From Gammaproteobacteria bacterium (GTDB taxonomy: Bacteria; Pseudomonadota; Gammaproteobacteria; Steroidobacterales; Foliamicaceae): a DNA stretch of 38,854 bases. Positions within the stretch are counted from its first letter, which is position 1. Every line of letters begins with the position of its first letter. The stretch is taken from contig VYBN01000010.1 of assembly GCA_009844425.1 (NCBI GenBank), forward strand, positions 1-38,854, read 5' to 3'. The position numbers and the translations under genes were made by a program. The notes beneath the pieces are model-generated. The model did not search any database and was not told the DNA's origin. It was given only the letters and a program-made list of their open reading frames with translations. Positions 1 through 11,977 of this stretch are shown here, piece after piece.

Positions 1-1
1 C

Positions 2-694
2 TACCTCCCCCCGGAACTCTGGAACCTGTTCCCCGCCGCCCTCAAAAACTCAGTTCTGGGAGAAATCCCGGACGAAAAAAGGTGGAAAGTAGGAGTTCTG
101 GCCGATATTGTCGAAATTCTTAGCGGCGGCACACCTAAGACATCTGTATTGCAATACTGGGATGGGAGCATACCTTGGTACACGGCAAAAGACGCTCCCA
201 GCCTGAGCGACGTGTTTGTCCTGGCAACCGAAAGAACCGTTACCCAAGCAGGAATTGACAACAGCGCAGCGAAGGTTCTACCGGCGAGAACGACGACAAT
301 AACCGCGAGGGGCACGGTCGGAAGACTTGCTTGCCTCGGCGTGCCCATGGCCATGAATCAGACTTGCTACGGAATTCGCGGCGCGCACGGACATCCTGAT
401 TTCTTCACCTACTGGAACGTCAGGGCGACCGTCGATAAATTACGGCAACGAACTCACGGCACGATATTCGACACAATTACCCGCCAAACCTTCAAGCTCG
501 TTGAAACAGCACTGCCGCCCCTTGAATTGGCCAAAGCTTTTGAATCAGTGGTCACTGGGCTGATGGAACGCATCCTGAAAAATCTGCACGAGTCCTCTAT
601 CCTCGCAGAAACCCGCGACCTCCTCCTGCCAAAGCTCATGTCCGGTGAAATCCGCCTTCGGGATGCCGGAAGAGCAGTGGAGGCCGTAGCATGA
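2..694 (+). CDS. hsdS: Type I restriction-modification specificity subunit HsdS, 3' part
   Basis: The open frame enters from the left edge (first whole codon at base 2), so the start is missing; 230 residues are visible. HsdS gives a type I enzyme its DNA target specificity through two target-recognition domains (TRDs) joined by helical spacers. The visible part begins in the central spacer, passes a LGEIPDEKRWKVG junction typical of the entry into the second TRD, then shows the family signature SGGTPKT followed by YWDGSIPWYTAKD. The C-terminal helix contains LAETRDLLLPKLMSGEI, near-universal in HsdS tails. The stop overlaps the ATG of the next gene (ATGA at 691-694), so the genes are probably translationally coupled. 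hsdM is expected just left of the window. Confidence 0.93.
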   Translation, partial: YLPPELWNLFPAALKNSVLGEIPDEKRWKVGVLADIVEILSGGTPKTSVLQYWDGSIPWYTAKDAPSLSDVFVLATERTVTQAGIDNSAAKVLPARTTTITARGTVGRLACLGVPMAMNQTCYGIRGAHGHPDFFTYWNVRATVDKLRQRTHGTIFDTITRQTFKLVETALPPLELAKAFESVVTGLMERILKNLHESSILAETRDLLLPKLMSGEIRLRDAGRAVEAVA

Positions 695-1839
695 TCCGTG
701 TCCCTGTCGAGCCCGGGCTGCTGCGTTGGGCGCGCGAGCGCGCAGGGCTGGCGCCGGAAGAGCTGGCGGGGAAGTTCAGCAAGCTGTGCGAATGGGAAAG
801 CGGTGAAGGGCAGCCTACCCTCAAGCAGTTGGAGGCGTTCGCCCGCACTGTCCATGTGCCGTTCGGATACATGTTTCTCGCGGAGCCTCCTGACGAGCCT
901 CTCCCGATTTCGGACTTCCGAACTGTGGCGGACAAAGCCAACGCCAGACCGAGTCCGGGTCTGCTTGACACGCTCTACGCCATGCAGCGGCGCCAGGCGT
1001 GGCTGCGCGAGCACCTGGTCGAGAACGATGCGGAGCCACTGAGCTTCGCAGGCAGCGCCCGTCTATCGGACAATCCAGATGCGGTGGGCCGCGAAATGCG
1101 GCGCGCCCTCGGCCTGGAGGAAGGTTGGGCTGCGGGAGTCAACACATGGCAGGATGCCGTAAACGAATTGCGCCGCATGATCGAGAAGCTCGGCGTTATG
1201 GCTGTGATCAACGGCGTGGTTGGCAACAACACCCATCGCCGGTTGAGCGTGGAGGAGTTTCGCGGGTTCGCCCTCACGGACGGTTACGCGCCCCTGGTCT
1301 TCGTGAACGGCGCCGATGCAAAGTCCGCCCAGATGTTCACGCTGGCTCACGAACTGGCGCATATCTGGCTCGGCGAGGCGGGCCTTTCCGGTTTCGAAAG
1401 ATTGCTTCCCGGCGGCACGGAAGTGGAGGACTGGTGCAACCGCGCAGCAGCCGAGCTTCTCGTGCCGTCGCGAGAATTGCGCCAGCGCTGGCAGCAGATC
1501 AGAAGAACACAGCGCCCGTTCGAGGCCGTTGCGCGTTCGTTCAAGGTCAGTCCTGTCGTTGCAGCGCGTCGAGCGATGGACCTCAGGCTCATTGGGCGTA
1601 GCGCCTTCTTCGACTTTTACGAGAATTACGTCAACCGCGAGCGCCGAGGCGGCGCGAAATCCACCGGTGGCGATTTCTACAACAATCAAAACGCGCGTGT
1701 CGGGAAGTTGTTCGCGGTTCACGTGATGGGAGCGGCGATGGAGGGCCAAATCGGATTCAGGGAGGCATACCAACTGACCGGTCTCCGGGGCGGAACCTTC
1801 CAGGAATACGCGGGCCGATTAGGCTTTGGGCTCCCCTGA
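691..1839 (+). CDS. XRE-type N-terminus fused to ImmA/IrrE (M78-like) metallopeptidase
   Basis: A 382-residue protein. Residues about 1-60 look like a helix-turn-helix XRE domain (LLRWARERAGLAPEEL, then a WE..E.QPT.KQLE pattern). The middle carries the zinc-peptidase motif HELAH at residues 220-224, followed by an acidic GLSGFE..LPGGTEVEDWCNRAAAELL stretch, the usual ImmA/IrrE layout. Family members cleave or antagonise repressors, or act as the antitoxin-side partner in XRE-COG2856 modules. It starts inside the end of hsdS (ATGA) and its stop overlaps the next start (TGATG at 1837-1841), so it forms a coupled pair with the DUF4411 gene. Inference: the pair is a toxin-antitoxin-like or regulatory cargo of the restriction operon. 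Whether it acts as protease or antitoxin cannot be told from sequence. Confidence 0.88.
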   Translation: MIRVPVEPGLLRWARERAGLAPEELAGKFSKLCEWESGEGQPTLKQLEAFARTVHVPFGYMFLAEPPDEPLPISDFRTVADKANARPSPGLLDTLYAMQRRQAWLREHLVENDAEPLSFAGSARLSDNPDAVGREMRRALGLEEGWAAGVNTWQDAVNELRRMIEKLGVMAVINGVVGNNTHRRLSVEEFRGFALTDGYAPLVFVNGADAKSAQMFTLAHELAHIWLGEAGLSGFERLLPGGTEVEDWCNRAAAELLVPSRELRQRWQQIRRTQRPFEAVARSFKVSPVVAARRAMDLRLIGRSAFFDFYENYVNRERRGGAKSTGGDFYNNQNARVGKLFAVHVMGAAMEGQIGFREAYQLTGLRGGTFQEYAGRLGFGLP

Positions 1840-2357
1840 TGGCGGCCCGGCACTACCTTGTGGACTCCGATGTCCTCATTACGGCGAAGAACCTCTACTA
1901 CGCGTTCGACCTGTGCCCCGGCTTCTGGAAGAGCCTGCTTCACTATCATGGCCAGGGGCAAGTCTTCAGCGTTGATCGGGCGCGCAGCGAACTGCTCGCC
2001 GGGCGCAGAACCGAGGATCTCGTTCAGTGGGTGCGGAGTGAAGTTCCGCGAGGGTTCTTCCTGCCGGTTGACAACGATGAGGTAGGTCGCGCCTATACCG
2101 AAGTCATGCTGTGGGTCCAACGCCATCCGAACTATTTCGATCAGGCAAAGGCGGATTTCGCGACGGGGGCTGACGGCTGGCTCGTGGCTTGCGCGAAAGT
2201 GCGCAACGCGATTGTTGTGACGAATGAGCAATCTTCCCCGGCATCTCGAAGGTACGTAAAGCTCCCGGATGCCTGTGACGAGTTCAATGTGCGCCGTGAG
2301 ACCACCTTCCAGATGCTTCGAACGCTGGGAGCAAAGTTCGATTTTGAAATAGCATAA
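1839..2357 (+). CDS. DUF4411 family protein, PIN-like nuclease fold (putative toxin)
   Basis: A 172-residue protein beginning ARHYLVDSDVLITAKNLYY, the characteristic DUF4411 opening in which the DSD aspartates correspond to the first acidic residues of PIN-like nucleases. Further acidic positions follow in DRARSELLAG and in TGADGWLVACAKV, and the IVVTNEQ strand fits the last PIN strand. DUF4411 genes commonly sit beside XRE-ImmA/IrrE genes, as here; by family analogy it would be the RNase-type toxin of the pair. Start ATG at 1839 overlaps the upstream stop. The 66 bases to hsdR keep it within the restriction operon. Nuclease activity and toxicity are inferred, not shown. Confidence 0.85.
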   Translation: MAARHYLVDSDVLITAKNLYYAFDLCPGFWKSLLHYHGQGQVFSVDRARSELLAGRRTEDLVQWVRSEVPRGFFLPVDNDEVGRAYTEVMLWVQRHPNYFDQAKADFATGADGWLVACAKVRNAIVVTNEQSSPASRRYVKLPDACDEFNVRRETTFQMLRTLGAKFDFEIA

Positions 2358-2423
2358 CTTTTGCAACTTCCCAAGGCGGACGCTTCATCGAAATCCTTGG
2401 GCGGGCGGCTCTGATCCAGTACC

Positions 2424-5675
<3,252 letters not shown>

Positions 5676-5840
5676 CTGCCAATAACGGACTTGAATAGCC
5701 TGAAGGCGCGATAAATTGATCCGCAAGAGCCTTTTGCGACGTATCCAGATTCAGTCTCCCGCGCCAAGAATCACCTCGTCCCACTTTGGTGGTTGCACCT
5801 CGCGCAGCCGTTTCAATATTCCGTTCCTGCAAATAAGGTC

Positions 5841-5872
5841 AGCGCGCCGCGCTGCAACTCGAATTGAGTTGC
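5841..5872. terminator. Palindromes between convergent hsdR and fdhD
   Basis: The 202-base gap 5676-5877 between the convergent hsdR and fdhD ends contains no convincing gene. Near its right end are two small palindromes: AGCGC-GCC-GCGCT at 5841-5853 and GCAACTC-GAATT-GAGTTGC at 5854-5872, the second ending 5 bases past the fdhD stop. They could end transcription from either side, but neither has a T tract, so the terminator call is weak. Confidence 0.35.
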
Positions 5873-5877
5873 TCGCC

Positions 5878-6738
5878 TCAGGCGATGCGGTCGGGGCGTG
5901 AATAGACGTTGAAGCGGCCAGCGGTCACGAAGCCCGCCAGCGTCATGCCGAACTCGTCGGCGAATTCCACCGCCAGCGATGACGGCGCGCCCACGGCGGC
6001 CACCAGCGGGATACCGGCCATCATGGCCTTTTGCATCAATTCGAAGCTTGCCCTGCCGCTAAGCACGGCGCCGTAGCCGCTCATGGGCAATTCGCCGGCG
6101 AGGAGCGCCTGGCCGATCAGTTTGTCGAGCGCATTGTGGCGGCCCACGTCCTCGCGGCTGGCCTGCACCTGCCCGGCGGCGTCGAACAGACCGGATGCAT
6201 GCAGGCCTCCGGTGCGCTCGAATACGCTCTGCGACGCCCGCAGCCGGTCCGGGAGCGCGCCGAGGTTCTCGGCGCTTATTCGTAACGGATTGTCGCGGAG
6301 GTCGTAACGCCCCTGAACCGCGACCGCATCCAGCGATGCCTTGCCGCAGACGCCGCAGCTGGAGGAGGTGTAGAAATGGCGCTCAAGCCGCGCTAAGTCC
6401 ACTTTGACGCCGGGCGCAAGATCGACCCGCACCACGTTGATCAGACCGTTCGCCGCAGGCGGTCCGCACGGTCCGGCGGCTTCGATCTCCGCGGGCCCCG
6501 CGATGATTCCCTCGGTCAGCAGAAACCCGGCCGCCAGTTCCTCGTCGTTGCCCGGTGTGCGCATCGTGATCGAAATGCTCTTTTGCTCGCGCCGGCCATC
6601 GGGTTGCGCCCAGGCCAAGCGAATCTCCAGGGGCTCTTCCATCGCGACCGCGTCATTGCAAGTTCCGCCATCGGCGCCGAAGCGCTGAATTTGCACACGC
6701 TTGACGCTCTTCAGCGTCGCGAAATTGGCAACGCTCAA
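5878..6738 (-). CDS. fdhD: Formate dehydrogenase accessory sulfurtransferase FdhD
   Basis: FdhD passes sulfur from a cysteine desulfurase to the Mo-bis-MGD cofactor and is needed for active formate dehydrogenase. The 286-residue product shows the family pattern: PGNDEELAAGFLLTEGII in the N-terminal half, the sulfur-carrying CxxC loop in SSSCGVCGKASLD, SREDVGRHNALDKLIG, and the C-terminal LSGRASFELMQKA. It is the last gene of the minus-strand fhs-fdsGBAD-fdhD series, 31 bases after fdsD. The start used is a TTG at 6738; a GTG at 6696 (residue 15) is an alternative, since homology is clear only from about VQIQRF onward. Function is secure; the first residues are not. Confidence 0.95.
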   Translation of the reverse strand: MSVANFATLKSVKRVQIQRFGADGGTCNDAVAMEEPLEIRLAWAQPDGRREQKSISITMRTPGNDEELAAGFLLTEGIIAGPAEIEAAGPCGPPAANGLINVVRVDLAPGVKVDLARLERHFYTSSSCGVCGKASLDAVAVQGRYDLRDNPLRISAENLGALPDRLRASQSVFERTGGLHASGLFDAAGQVQASREDVGRHNALDKLIGQALLAGELPMSGYGAVLSGRASFELMQKAMMAGIPLVAAVGAPSSLAVEFADEFGMTLAGFVTAGRFNVYSRPDRIA

Positions 6739-6769
6739 GGCCCGGCTACCTGCGCCACAGCGAGTGTCA

Positions 6770-6994
6770 TCAGCCCTGCCGCTCTGCGATCAGTTGCTGG
6801 AGCGCCTGCTCGGCCAGACCGGACAAATTCGTCTTGCCTGACCGCATGTGCTCGGCCATCGCGTCGATCATGTAGGGACTCCAGAATCGGCCGATATGAT
6901 CCGCTACGCCGGCCACTTCGGCGGTGCGGTCAAGTCCGCAGTCGAAGTTCGCGGCGATATCGTTGGCCATGCGCACCAGCTTGGCCGTATTCAT
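6770..6994 (-). CDS. fdsD: NAD-dependent formate dehydrogenase delta subunit FdsD
   Basis: A 74-residue protein with the FdsD pattern LVRMANDIAANFD, then VADHIGRFWSPYM near residues 30-42. In Rhodobacter capsulatus-type formate dehydrogenases FdsD is a small subunit or maturation partner of the soluble FdsABG complex. It lies 41 bases after fdsA and before fdhD in the same operon, the usual place. There are no cysteines for a cluster beyond one near residue 19, so it is unlikely to carry a redox centre. Confidence 0.92.
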   Translation of the reverse strand: MNTAKLVRMANDIAANFDCGLDRTAEVAGVADHIGRFWSPYMIDAMAEHMRSGKTNLSGLAEQALQQLIAERQG

Positions 6995-7035
6995 GGACTG
7001 CGCCGCCCCTAACTCGCATCTGAACAGCGAACGGT

Positions 7036-9918
7036 TCAGGCCGGCACGGGGGTCCTGGCCTTGCGCAGGTGCTCCAACTGCTCTTCGGTGAATTCCCCGA
7101 AACGCTGCTGCCAGTCCGAGAGCTCGGCAACCTTGAACGCCTGCACGGCCGTGACCTTGTATTCCGGGCAGTTGGTCGCCCAGTCGGAGTTGTCCGTGGT
7201 CACGACATTGGCGCCGGATTCCGGATGATGGAAGGTCGTATACACCACTCCGGGCTGAACCCGCTCGGTGATGTCCGCGCGCAATACGGTGTCGCCGGCC
7301 CGGCTCTTCAGGCCCACCCAGTCGCCCTGTTCGATGCCGCGTTGCTCGGCGTCGTGGGGGTGGATTTCGAGGATGTCCTCCTCATGCCATTCCATGTTCT
7401 TCGTGCGCCGTGTCTGCGCGCCCACGTTGTACTGGCTCAGCACGCGTCCGGTGGTGAGCAGCAGCGGGTACCGGGAAGTGGAGCGTTCCTGAGTCGCCAC
7501 ATAGGGCGTCAGGCGGAACAGCCCCTTGCCGCGCACGAAGGTGTCCACGTGCATGGTGGGCGTGCCGTGCTCGGCGGTCTCGTTGCACGGCCACTGAATG
7601 GAACCGAGGCGGTCGAGCTTTTCGTAGCTGATGCCGCGGAACGTGGGCGTGAGCCGCGCGATCTCGTCCATGATCTCGCTGGGGTGGCCGTAGTTCATCG
7701 GGTAACCCAAGGCGTTGGCCAGCAACTGGGGCACCTCCCAGTCCTCGTGGCCGGACAGCGGCTTCATGACCTTGCGAACCGGCGAGATCCGCCGTTCCGC
7801 GTTGGTGTAGGTGCCGTTTTTCTCCAGGAATGACGAACCGGGCAGAAACACATGGGCGAATTTGGCGGTCTCGGTGAGGAACAGGTCCTGCACGATCAGG
7901 CATTCCAGCGACGACAGCGCTTCGGAGACATGGGTGATATCGGGATCGGACTGGGCCATGTCCTCGCCCTGCACGTAGAGGCCCTTGAAATGCCCGGCTA
8001 TCGCGGCATCGAACATGTTCGGAATCCGGAACCCCGGCGTGGGCAACAGGTCCACTCCCCATTCCTGCTCGAACAGCGCGCGGGTTTCGGCGTCCGAGAT
8101 ATGCCGGTAGCCCGGCAGTTCGTGGGGGAAGGACCCCATGTCGCAGGCGCCCTGCACGTTATTCTGGCCCCGCAGCGGACTGACGCCGACCCCCTCGCGG
8201 CCCAGATTGCCGGTGGCCATGGCAAGGTTGGCGATGCCCATGACCATCGTGGACCCCTGGGCGTGCTCGGAAACGCCCAGCCCGTAGTAGATGGCGCTGT
8301 TGGGGCCGGCGGCGTAAAGCCGCGCCGCGGCCCGGACATCCGCCGCGGACACGCCGGTGACATCTTCCATGGCCTCCGGCGAATTGCGCTCTTCGAGGAT
8401 AAAGCGCCGCCAGTCCTGGTACGCGTCCGCCTCGCAGCGGTCCTCAATGTACGTTTTGTTTTCAAGACCTTCCGAGAGAACCGCATGCGCCAGCGAATTG
8501 ATGATCGCGACATTGGTACCGGGACGCAGCTGCAGGTGGTGGTCCGCCTCCACGTGTGCTGAACGGACCAGTTCTATCTCGCGCGGATCGATAACGATCA
8601 GCCTGGCCCCTTCCCGCAGCCGGCGCTTCATCTGCGAGGCGAACACGGGGTGCGCGACGGTGGGATTGGCGCCGATGATCATGATCACGTCGGCCTTCAG
8701 GACCGAATCGAACGCCTGCGTCCCGGCCGATTCGCCCAGCGTGGATTTCAGTCCGTATCCGGTGGGCGAGTGGCACACCCGCGCGCAGGTATCGACGTTG
8801 TTGTTGCCGAAGGCGGCGCGGACCAGCTTTTGCACCAGGTAGGTCTCCTCGTTGGTGCAGCGCGAAGAGGTGATGCCGCCGATCGAATCCGGGCCGTGCT
8901 CGTTCCGGATCTTGATCAGCCTTTCGGCCGAGAAAGCGATGGCTTCCTCCCAGGACACTTCCCGCCACGGGGCGCGGATGGATTCGCGGATCAGCGGCGC
9001 GGTGATGCGGTCCTTGTGGGTGGCGTAACCGAACGCGAAACGCCCCTTGACGCAGGAATGCCCATGATTGGCGTGGCCGTCCTTGTTGGGGATCATCTTG
9101 ACCACTTCCTCGCCCTTCATCTCGGCGCGGAACGAACAGCCGACCCCGCAATAGGCGCAGGTGGTGATCACGGAATGCTCGGGCTGGCCCATATCGATCA
9201 GCGAGTTCTCCGTCAGCGTCGCGGTGGGGCAGGCCTGCACGCAGGCCCCGCAGGACACGCATTCCGAATCGAGGAACGGCTGATCCTGGCTGGCCGCCAC
9301 CTTGGAGTCGAAACCGCGGCCGTCTATGGTGAGCGCGAAGGTGCCCTGGACCTCGTCGCAGGCGCGCACGCAGCGCGAACAGACGATGCATTTGCTGGGA
9401 TCGAAGGTGAAATACGGGTTGCTCTTGTCCTTCTCCATATCCAGATGGTTCTCGCCCGCGTATCCGTAACGCACGTCCCGCAGACCGACGGCTCCGGCCA
9501 TGTCCTGCAGTTCGCAGTCGCCGTTGGTGGGGCAGGTCAGGCAGTCCAGCGGATGATCGGAAATGTAGAGCTCCATCACGTTGCGGCGCACGTCGGCCAG
9601 CCGCGGGTTCTGCGTGGTGACCTTCATGCCTTCTGCCACTTCGGTGGTGCAGGAAGCCGGAAGGCCCTTCGCGCCCTCAATTTCCACCAGGCACAGCCGG
9701 CAGGAGCCGAACGGTTCAAGCATGTCGCTGGCGCAGAGCTTGGGAATGTTGATGCCCGCGAGCGCGGCCGCGCGGATGACCATCGTGCCCTCGGGCACCG
9801 CAACCGGCTTGCCGTCGATTGTGAGTTGCACCATCGTCGTGGACTCGCTGGGCTGGGCGCCCAGGTCGGCAGGGCGCCGGTAGGGCTCGTAGATCATTAC
9901 CGTCTCAGACCGACTCAT
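7036..9918 (-). CDS. fdsA: NAD-dependent formate dehydrogenase alpha (catalytic Mo) subunit FdsA
   Basis: Catalytic subunit (960 residues) oxidising formate to CO2 at a Mo-bis-MGD centre and sending electrons through an iron-sulfur chain to FdsB and NAD+. Visible in order: NuoG-like [2Fe-2S] ligands C62, C73, C76, C90; the H122-C126-C129-C135 [4Fe-4S] site; two ferredoxin-type clusters at C177/180/183/187 and C220/223/226/230; and the cluster next to the cofactor at C254/257/261/289. The large molybdopterin domain carries the ARVCHSP motif, whose C382 is the predicted Mo ligand. The ligand codon is an ordinary Cys, so no selenocysteine machinery is needed. Length and domain order match full-size FdsA. 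Start ATG 9918 lies 28 bases after the fdsB stop. Confidence 0.97.
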   Translation of the reverse strand: MSRSETVMIYEPYRRPADLGAQPSESTTMVQLTIDGKPVAVPEGTMVIRAAALAGINIPKLCASDMLEPFGSCRLCLVEIEGAKGLPASCTTEVAEGMKVTTQNPRLADVRRNVMELYISDHPLDCLTCPTNGDCELQDMAGAVGLRDVRYGYAGENHLDMEKDKSNPYFTFDPSKCIVCSRCVRACDEVQGTFALTIDGRGFDSKVAASQDQPFLDSECVSCGACVQACPTATLTENSLIDMGQPEHSVITTCAYCGVGCSFRAEMKGEEVVKMIPNKDGHANHGHSCVKGRFAFGYATHKDRITAPLIRESIRAPWREVSWEEAIAFSAERLIKIRNEHGPDSIGGITSSRCTNEETYLVQKLVRAAFGNNNVDTCARVCHSPTGYGLKSTLGESAGTQAFDSVLKADVIMIIGANPTVAHPVFASQMKRRLREGARLIVIDPREIELVRSAHVEADHHLQLRPGTNVAIINSLAHAVLSEGLENKTYIEDRCEADAYQDWRRFILEERNSPEAMEDVTGVSAADVRAAARLYAAGPNSAIYYGLGVSEHAQGSTMVMGIANLAMATGNLGREGVGVSPLRGQNNVQGACDMGSFPHELPGYRHISDAETRALFEQEWGVDLLPTPGFRIPNMFDAAIAGHFKGLYVQGEDMAQSDPDITHVSEALSSLECLIVQDLFLTETAKFAHVFLPGSSFLEKNGTYTNAERRISPVRKVMKPLSGHEDWEVPQLLANALGYPMNYGHPSEIMDEIARLTPTFRGISYEKLDRLGSIQWPCNETAEHGTPTMHVDTFVRGKGLFRLTPYVATQERSTSRYPLLLTTGRVLSQYNVGAQTRRTKNMEWHEEDILEIHPHDAEQRGIEQGDWVGLKSRAGDTVLRADITERVQPGVVYTTFHHPESGANVVTTDNSDWATNCPEYKVTAVQAFKVAELSDWQQRFGEFTEEQLEHLRKARTPVPA

Positions 9919-9946
9919 GACTCATCTCCATCCATTCCACCGGCGA

Positions 9947-11488
9947 TCAGCGCGCCCGCAGATCCTCGGGATAGTGATCCAGAACGCTGATTACGGGGAA
10001 CGGGGCCATCCCGCCCAGCGCGCACAGCGATCCGGCAATCATCGTATCGCACAAGTCCCGTAACAATAGCAGGTTGCCGGACTCGTCGTCGCCGCTCAGT
10101 ATTCGGCCGATCACTTCCACGCCCCGCACCGCGCCGATCCGGCATGGCGTGCATTTCCCGCAGGACTCGATGGCGCAGAACTCCATCGCGAACCGGGCCT
10201 GCTCGCCCATATCGACCGTGTCGTCGAACACCACCAGGCCACCGTGACCGATCATGCCGCCGATCCCTTCGAACGCTTCGTAGTCCAGCGGCGTGTCGAA
10301 CTGCGAAGGGTGGATGTAGGCGCCCAGGGGGCCTCCCGCCTGCACCGCCCGGATGGGCCGGCCGGTGGCTGTGCCGCCGCCGAAGTCCTCCAGCAACTCG
10401 CGCAGCGTGCGGCCGAAACCGATCTCCACCAGCCCGCCGCGCTTGACGTTGCCGGCCAGTTGCACGGTGAGCGTTCCCCTGGAACGGCCGGTTCCGTAGT
10501 CCCGGTAGTAATCGGCGCCCTCGGCCAGGATGATCGGCACGGATGCCAGCGTGATGACGTTGTTGACGATGGTGGGCGCTCCGAACAGGCCCTTGACCGC
10601 CGGCAGCGGGGGGCGGAAGCGGATCACGCCGCGCTTGCCTTCGAGGCTCTCCAGCATCGAGGTCTCCTCGCCGCAGATGTAGGCCCCGGCGGCTTCGCGA
10701 ACCTCGAGGTTAAAGGCCTGGCCGCTGCCCATCACGTTGCCGCCCAGCAGGCCCGCCGTCTCGGCGATCCCGATGGCTTCATTCATGATCCGGATCGCCA
10801 GCGGGTATTCGGCGCGCAGATAGACGTAGCCCTGCGTTGCGCCCACCGCCAGTCCGGCGATGGTCATGCCCTCGATCAGCACGAAGGGATCGCTCTCCAT
10901 GACCATCCGGTCGGCGAATGTGCCGGAATCGCCTTCGTCCGCGTTGCAGGCGACATACTTCTGCGTCCCCTCGGCATTCAGCACCGTGCGCCACTTGACG
11001 CCGGTCGGGAAAGCGGCGCCGCCGCGGCCTCGCAGGCCGGATTCGGTGACGATGCTAACGATTTCATCCCGCGACAGTTCCACGACCCTGGCAAGTCCCT
11101 GGTAGCCGCCATGGGCCCGGTATTCGTCCAGCGACAGCGGGTCGGTGACGCCCACGCGCGCGAACGTAAGGCGCGACTGCCTGGCCAGCCAGGGGATTTC
11201 TTCCGTTGGCCCCAGCCCAAGCGCATGCCGGCCCGCCGCGAGAAAATCGGCGTTGAAGAGCGCCGGAACGTCGCTGGTTTGCACCGGCCCGTATGCATGG
11301 CGGACGCCACCGGCCTCGACCTCGATCATGGGTTCCAGCCAGTACAGGCCGCGGGAACCGTTACGCACCAGGGTGACGGATTCTTCGCGCCTGTCGGCCT
11401 CGGCCGCAATCGCAGCCGCCACGCCGTCGGCGCCCATGGAGCGCGCTGTGGTGTCGCGGGGAACGAAAACCCTGTGTTCCGCAGCCAT
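9947..11488 (-). CDS. fdsB: NAD-dependent formate dehydrogenase beta (FMN/NAD) subunit FdsB
   Basis: Diaphorase subunit (513 residues) that accepts electrons from FdsA/FdsG and reduces NAD+ at FMN. An N-terminal thioredoxin-like domain (about 1-120) is fused to a NuoF-like part, as in FdsB proteins. Seen: FMN/NAD loop GLRGRGGAAFPTGVKW at about 151-166, NADEGDSGTFADR near 182, the GEETSMLESLEGKRG segment, and a [4Fe-4S] site ESCGKCTPC with C443, C446, C449 plus distal C489. Only 3 bases separate it from fdsG upstream and 28 from fdsA downstream, so the three core subunits are made from one transcript. Confidence 0.97.
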   Translation of the reverse strand: MAAEHRVFVPRDTTARSMGADGVAAAIAAEADRREESVTLVRNGSRGLYWLEPMIEVEAGGVRHAYGPVQTSDVPALFNADFLAAGRHALGLGPTEEIPWLARQSRLTFARVGVTDPLSLDEYRAHGGYQGLARVVELSRDEIVSIVTESGLRGRGGAAFPTGVKWRTVLNAEGTQKYVACNADEGDSGTFADRMVMESDPFVLIEGMTIAGLAVGATQGYVYLRAEYPLAIRIMNEAIGIAETAGLLGGNVMGSGQAFNLEVREAAGAYICGEETSMLESLEGKRGVIRFRPPLPAVKGLFGAPTIVNNVITLASVPIILAEGADYYRDYGTGRSRGTLTVQLAGNVKRGGLVEIGFGRTLRELLEDFGGGTATGRPIRAVQAGGPLGAYIHPSQFDTPLDYEAFEGIGGMIGHGGLVVFDDTVDMGEQARFAMEFCAIESCGKCTPCRIGAVRGVEVIGRILSGDDESGNLLLLRDLCDTMIAGSLCALGGMAPFPVISVLDHYPEDLRAR

Positions 11489-11491
11489 CCG

Positions 11492-11977
11492 TCAGTCCTC
11501 TTCCAGCAACGCGTCCAGGCGTTGGGGCGTCACCCGTCCGTACACGAAGTCATCGATCATCACCGCCGGCGAACAGGCGCAGTTGCCGAGGCAAAAGATC
11601 GGTTCCAGGCTGATCCGGCCATCGGGAGTGGTTTCGTGGAATCCGATGCCGAGCCGTTCGGCCGCGTGTCTTTCCAGCGCCCGGGCGCCCATGGCCTGAC
11701 AGGCCTCGGACCGGCAAAGGTACAGCGTCCTGCGGCCCGGCGGTGTGGTCCGAAACAGGTGATAGAAGCTGATGACGCCATGCACTTCGGCGCGGGAGAT
11801 GTTGAATACCTCGGCCACGGACGGCACGGCCTCCGCAGGCACGTAGCCGAGTTCATCCTGAATGGCATGCAGGGCCGGCAGCAATCCTCCGGGGCGGGCA
11901 ACATGGCGCCGGGCAATCCGCAAGACCAGCGCTTCACGCGCATCTGCGCCGCCGTTTGCGTTTTTCGCGCCGCTCAA
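11492..11977 (-). CDS. fdsG: NAD-dependent formate dehydrogenase gamma subunit FdsG
   Basis: NuoE-like [2Fe-2S] thioredoxin-fold subunit of the FdsABG complex, 161 residues. Core motifs are [14 protein letters not shown] near 34-47 and [12 protein letters not shown] near 64-75. The cluster ligands are C88 and C93 (CRSEAC), C129 and C133 (CLGNC). No ATG lies in frame at the right place. The TTG at 11977 is chosen because a GAGGG Shine-Dalgarno sits 6 bases upstream and the predicted length fits the family. This TTG overlaps the fhs stop (TTGA), so FdsG synthesis is probably coupled to that of formate-THF ligase. The frame stays open further upstream, but that stretch overlaps fhs coding and is not protein-like. 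Confidence 0.92.
   Translation of the reverse strand: MSGAKNANGGADAREALVLRIARRHVARPGGLLPALHAIQDELGYVPAEAVPSVAEVFNISRAEVHGVISFYHLFRTTPPGRRTLYLCRSEACQAMGARALERHAAERLGIGFHETTPDGRISLEPIFCLGNCACSPAVMIDDFVYGRVTPQRLDALLEED

Noticed and set aside
7036..9918. Selenocysteine in formate dehydrogenase
   Set aside because: The predicted Mo-ligand position is a normal Cys codon in ARVCHSP and the frame contains no internal TGA.
8650..9990. Long plus-strand open frame opposite fdsA
   Set aside because: Composition is His/Arg/Gly-rich with no family motif. It mirrors the strongly conserved FdsA coding on the other strand, a usual artefact in GC-rich DNA.
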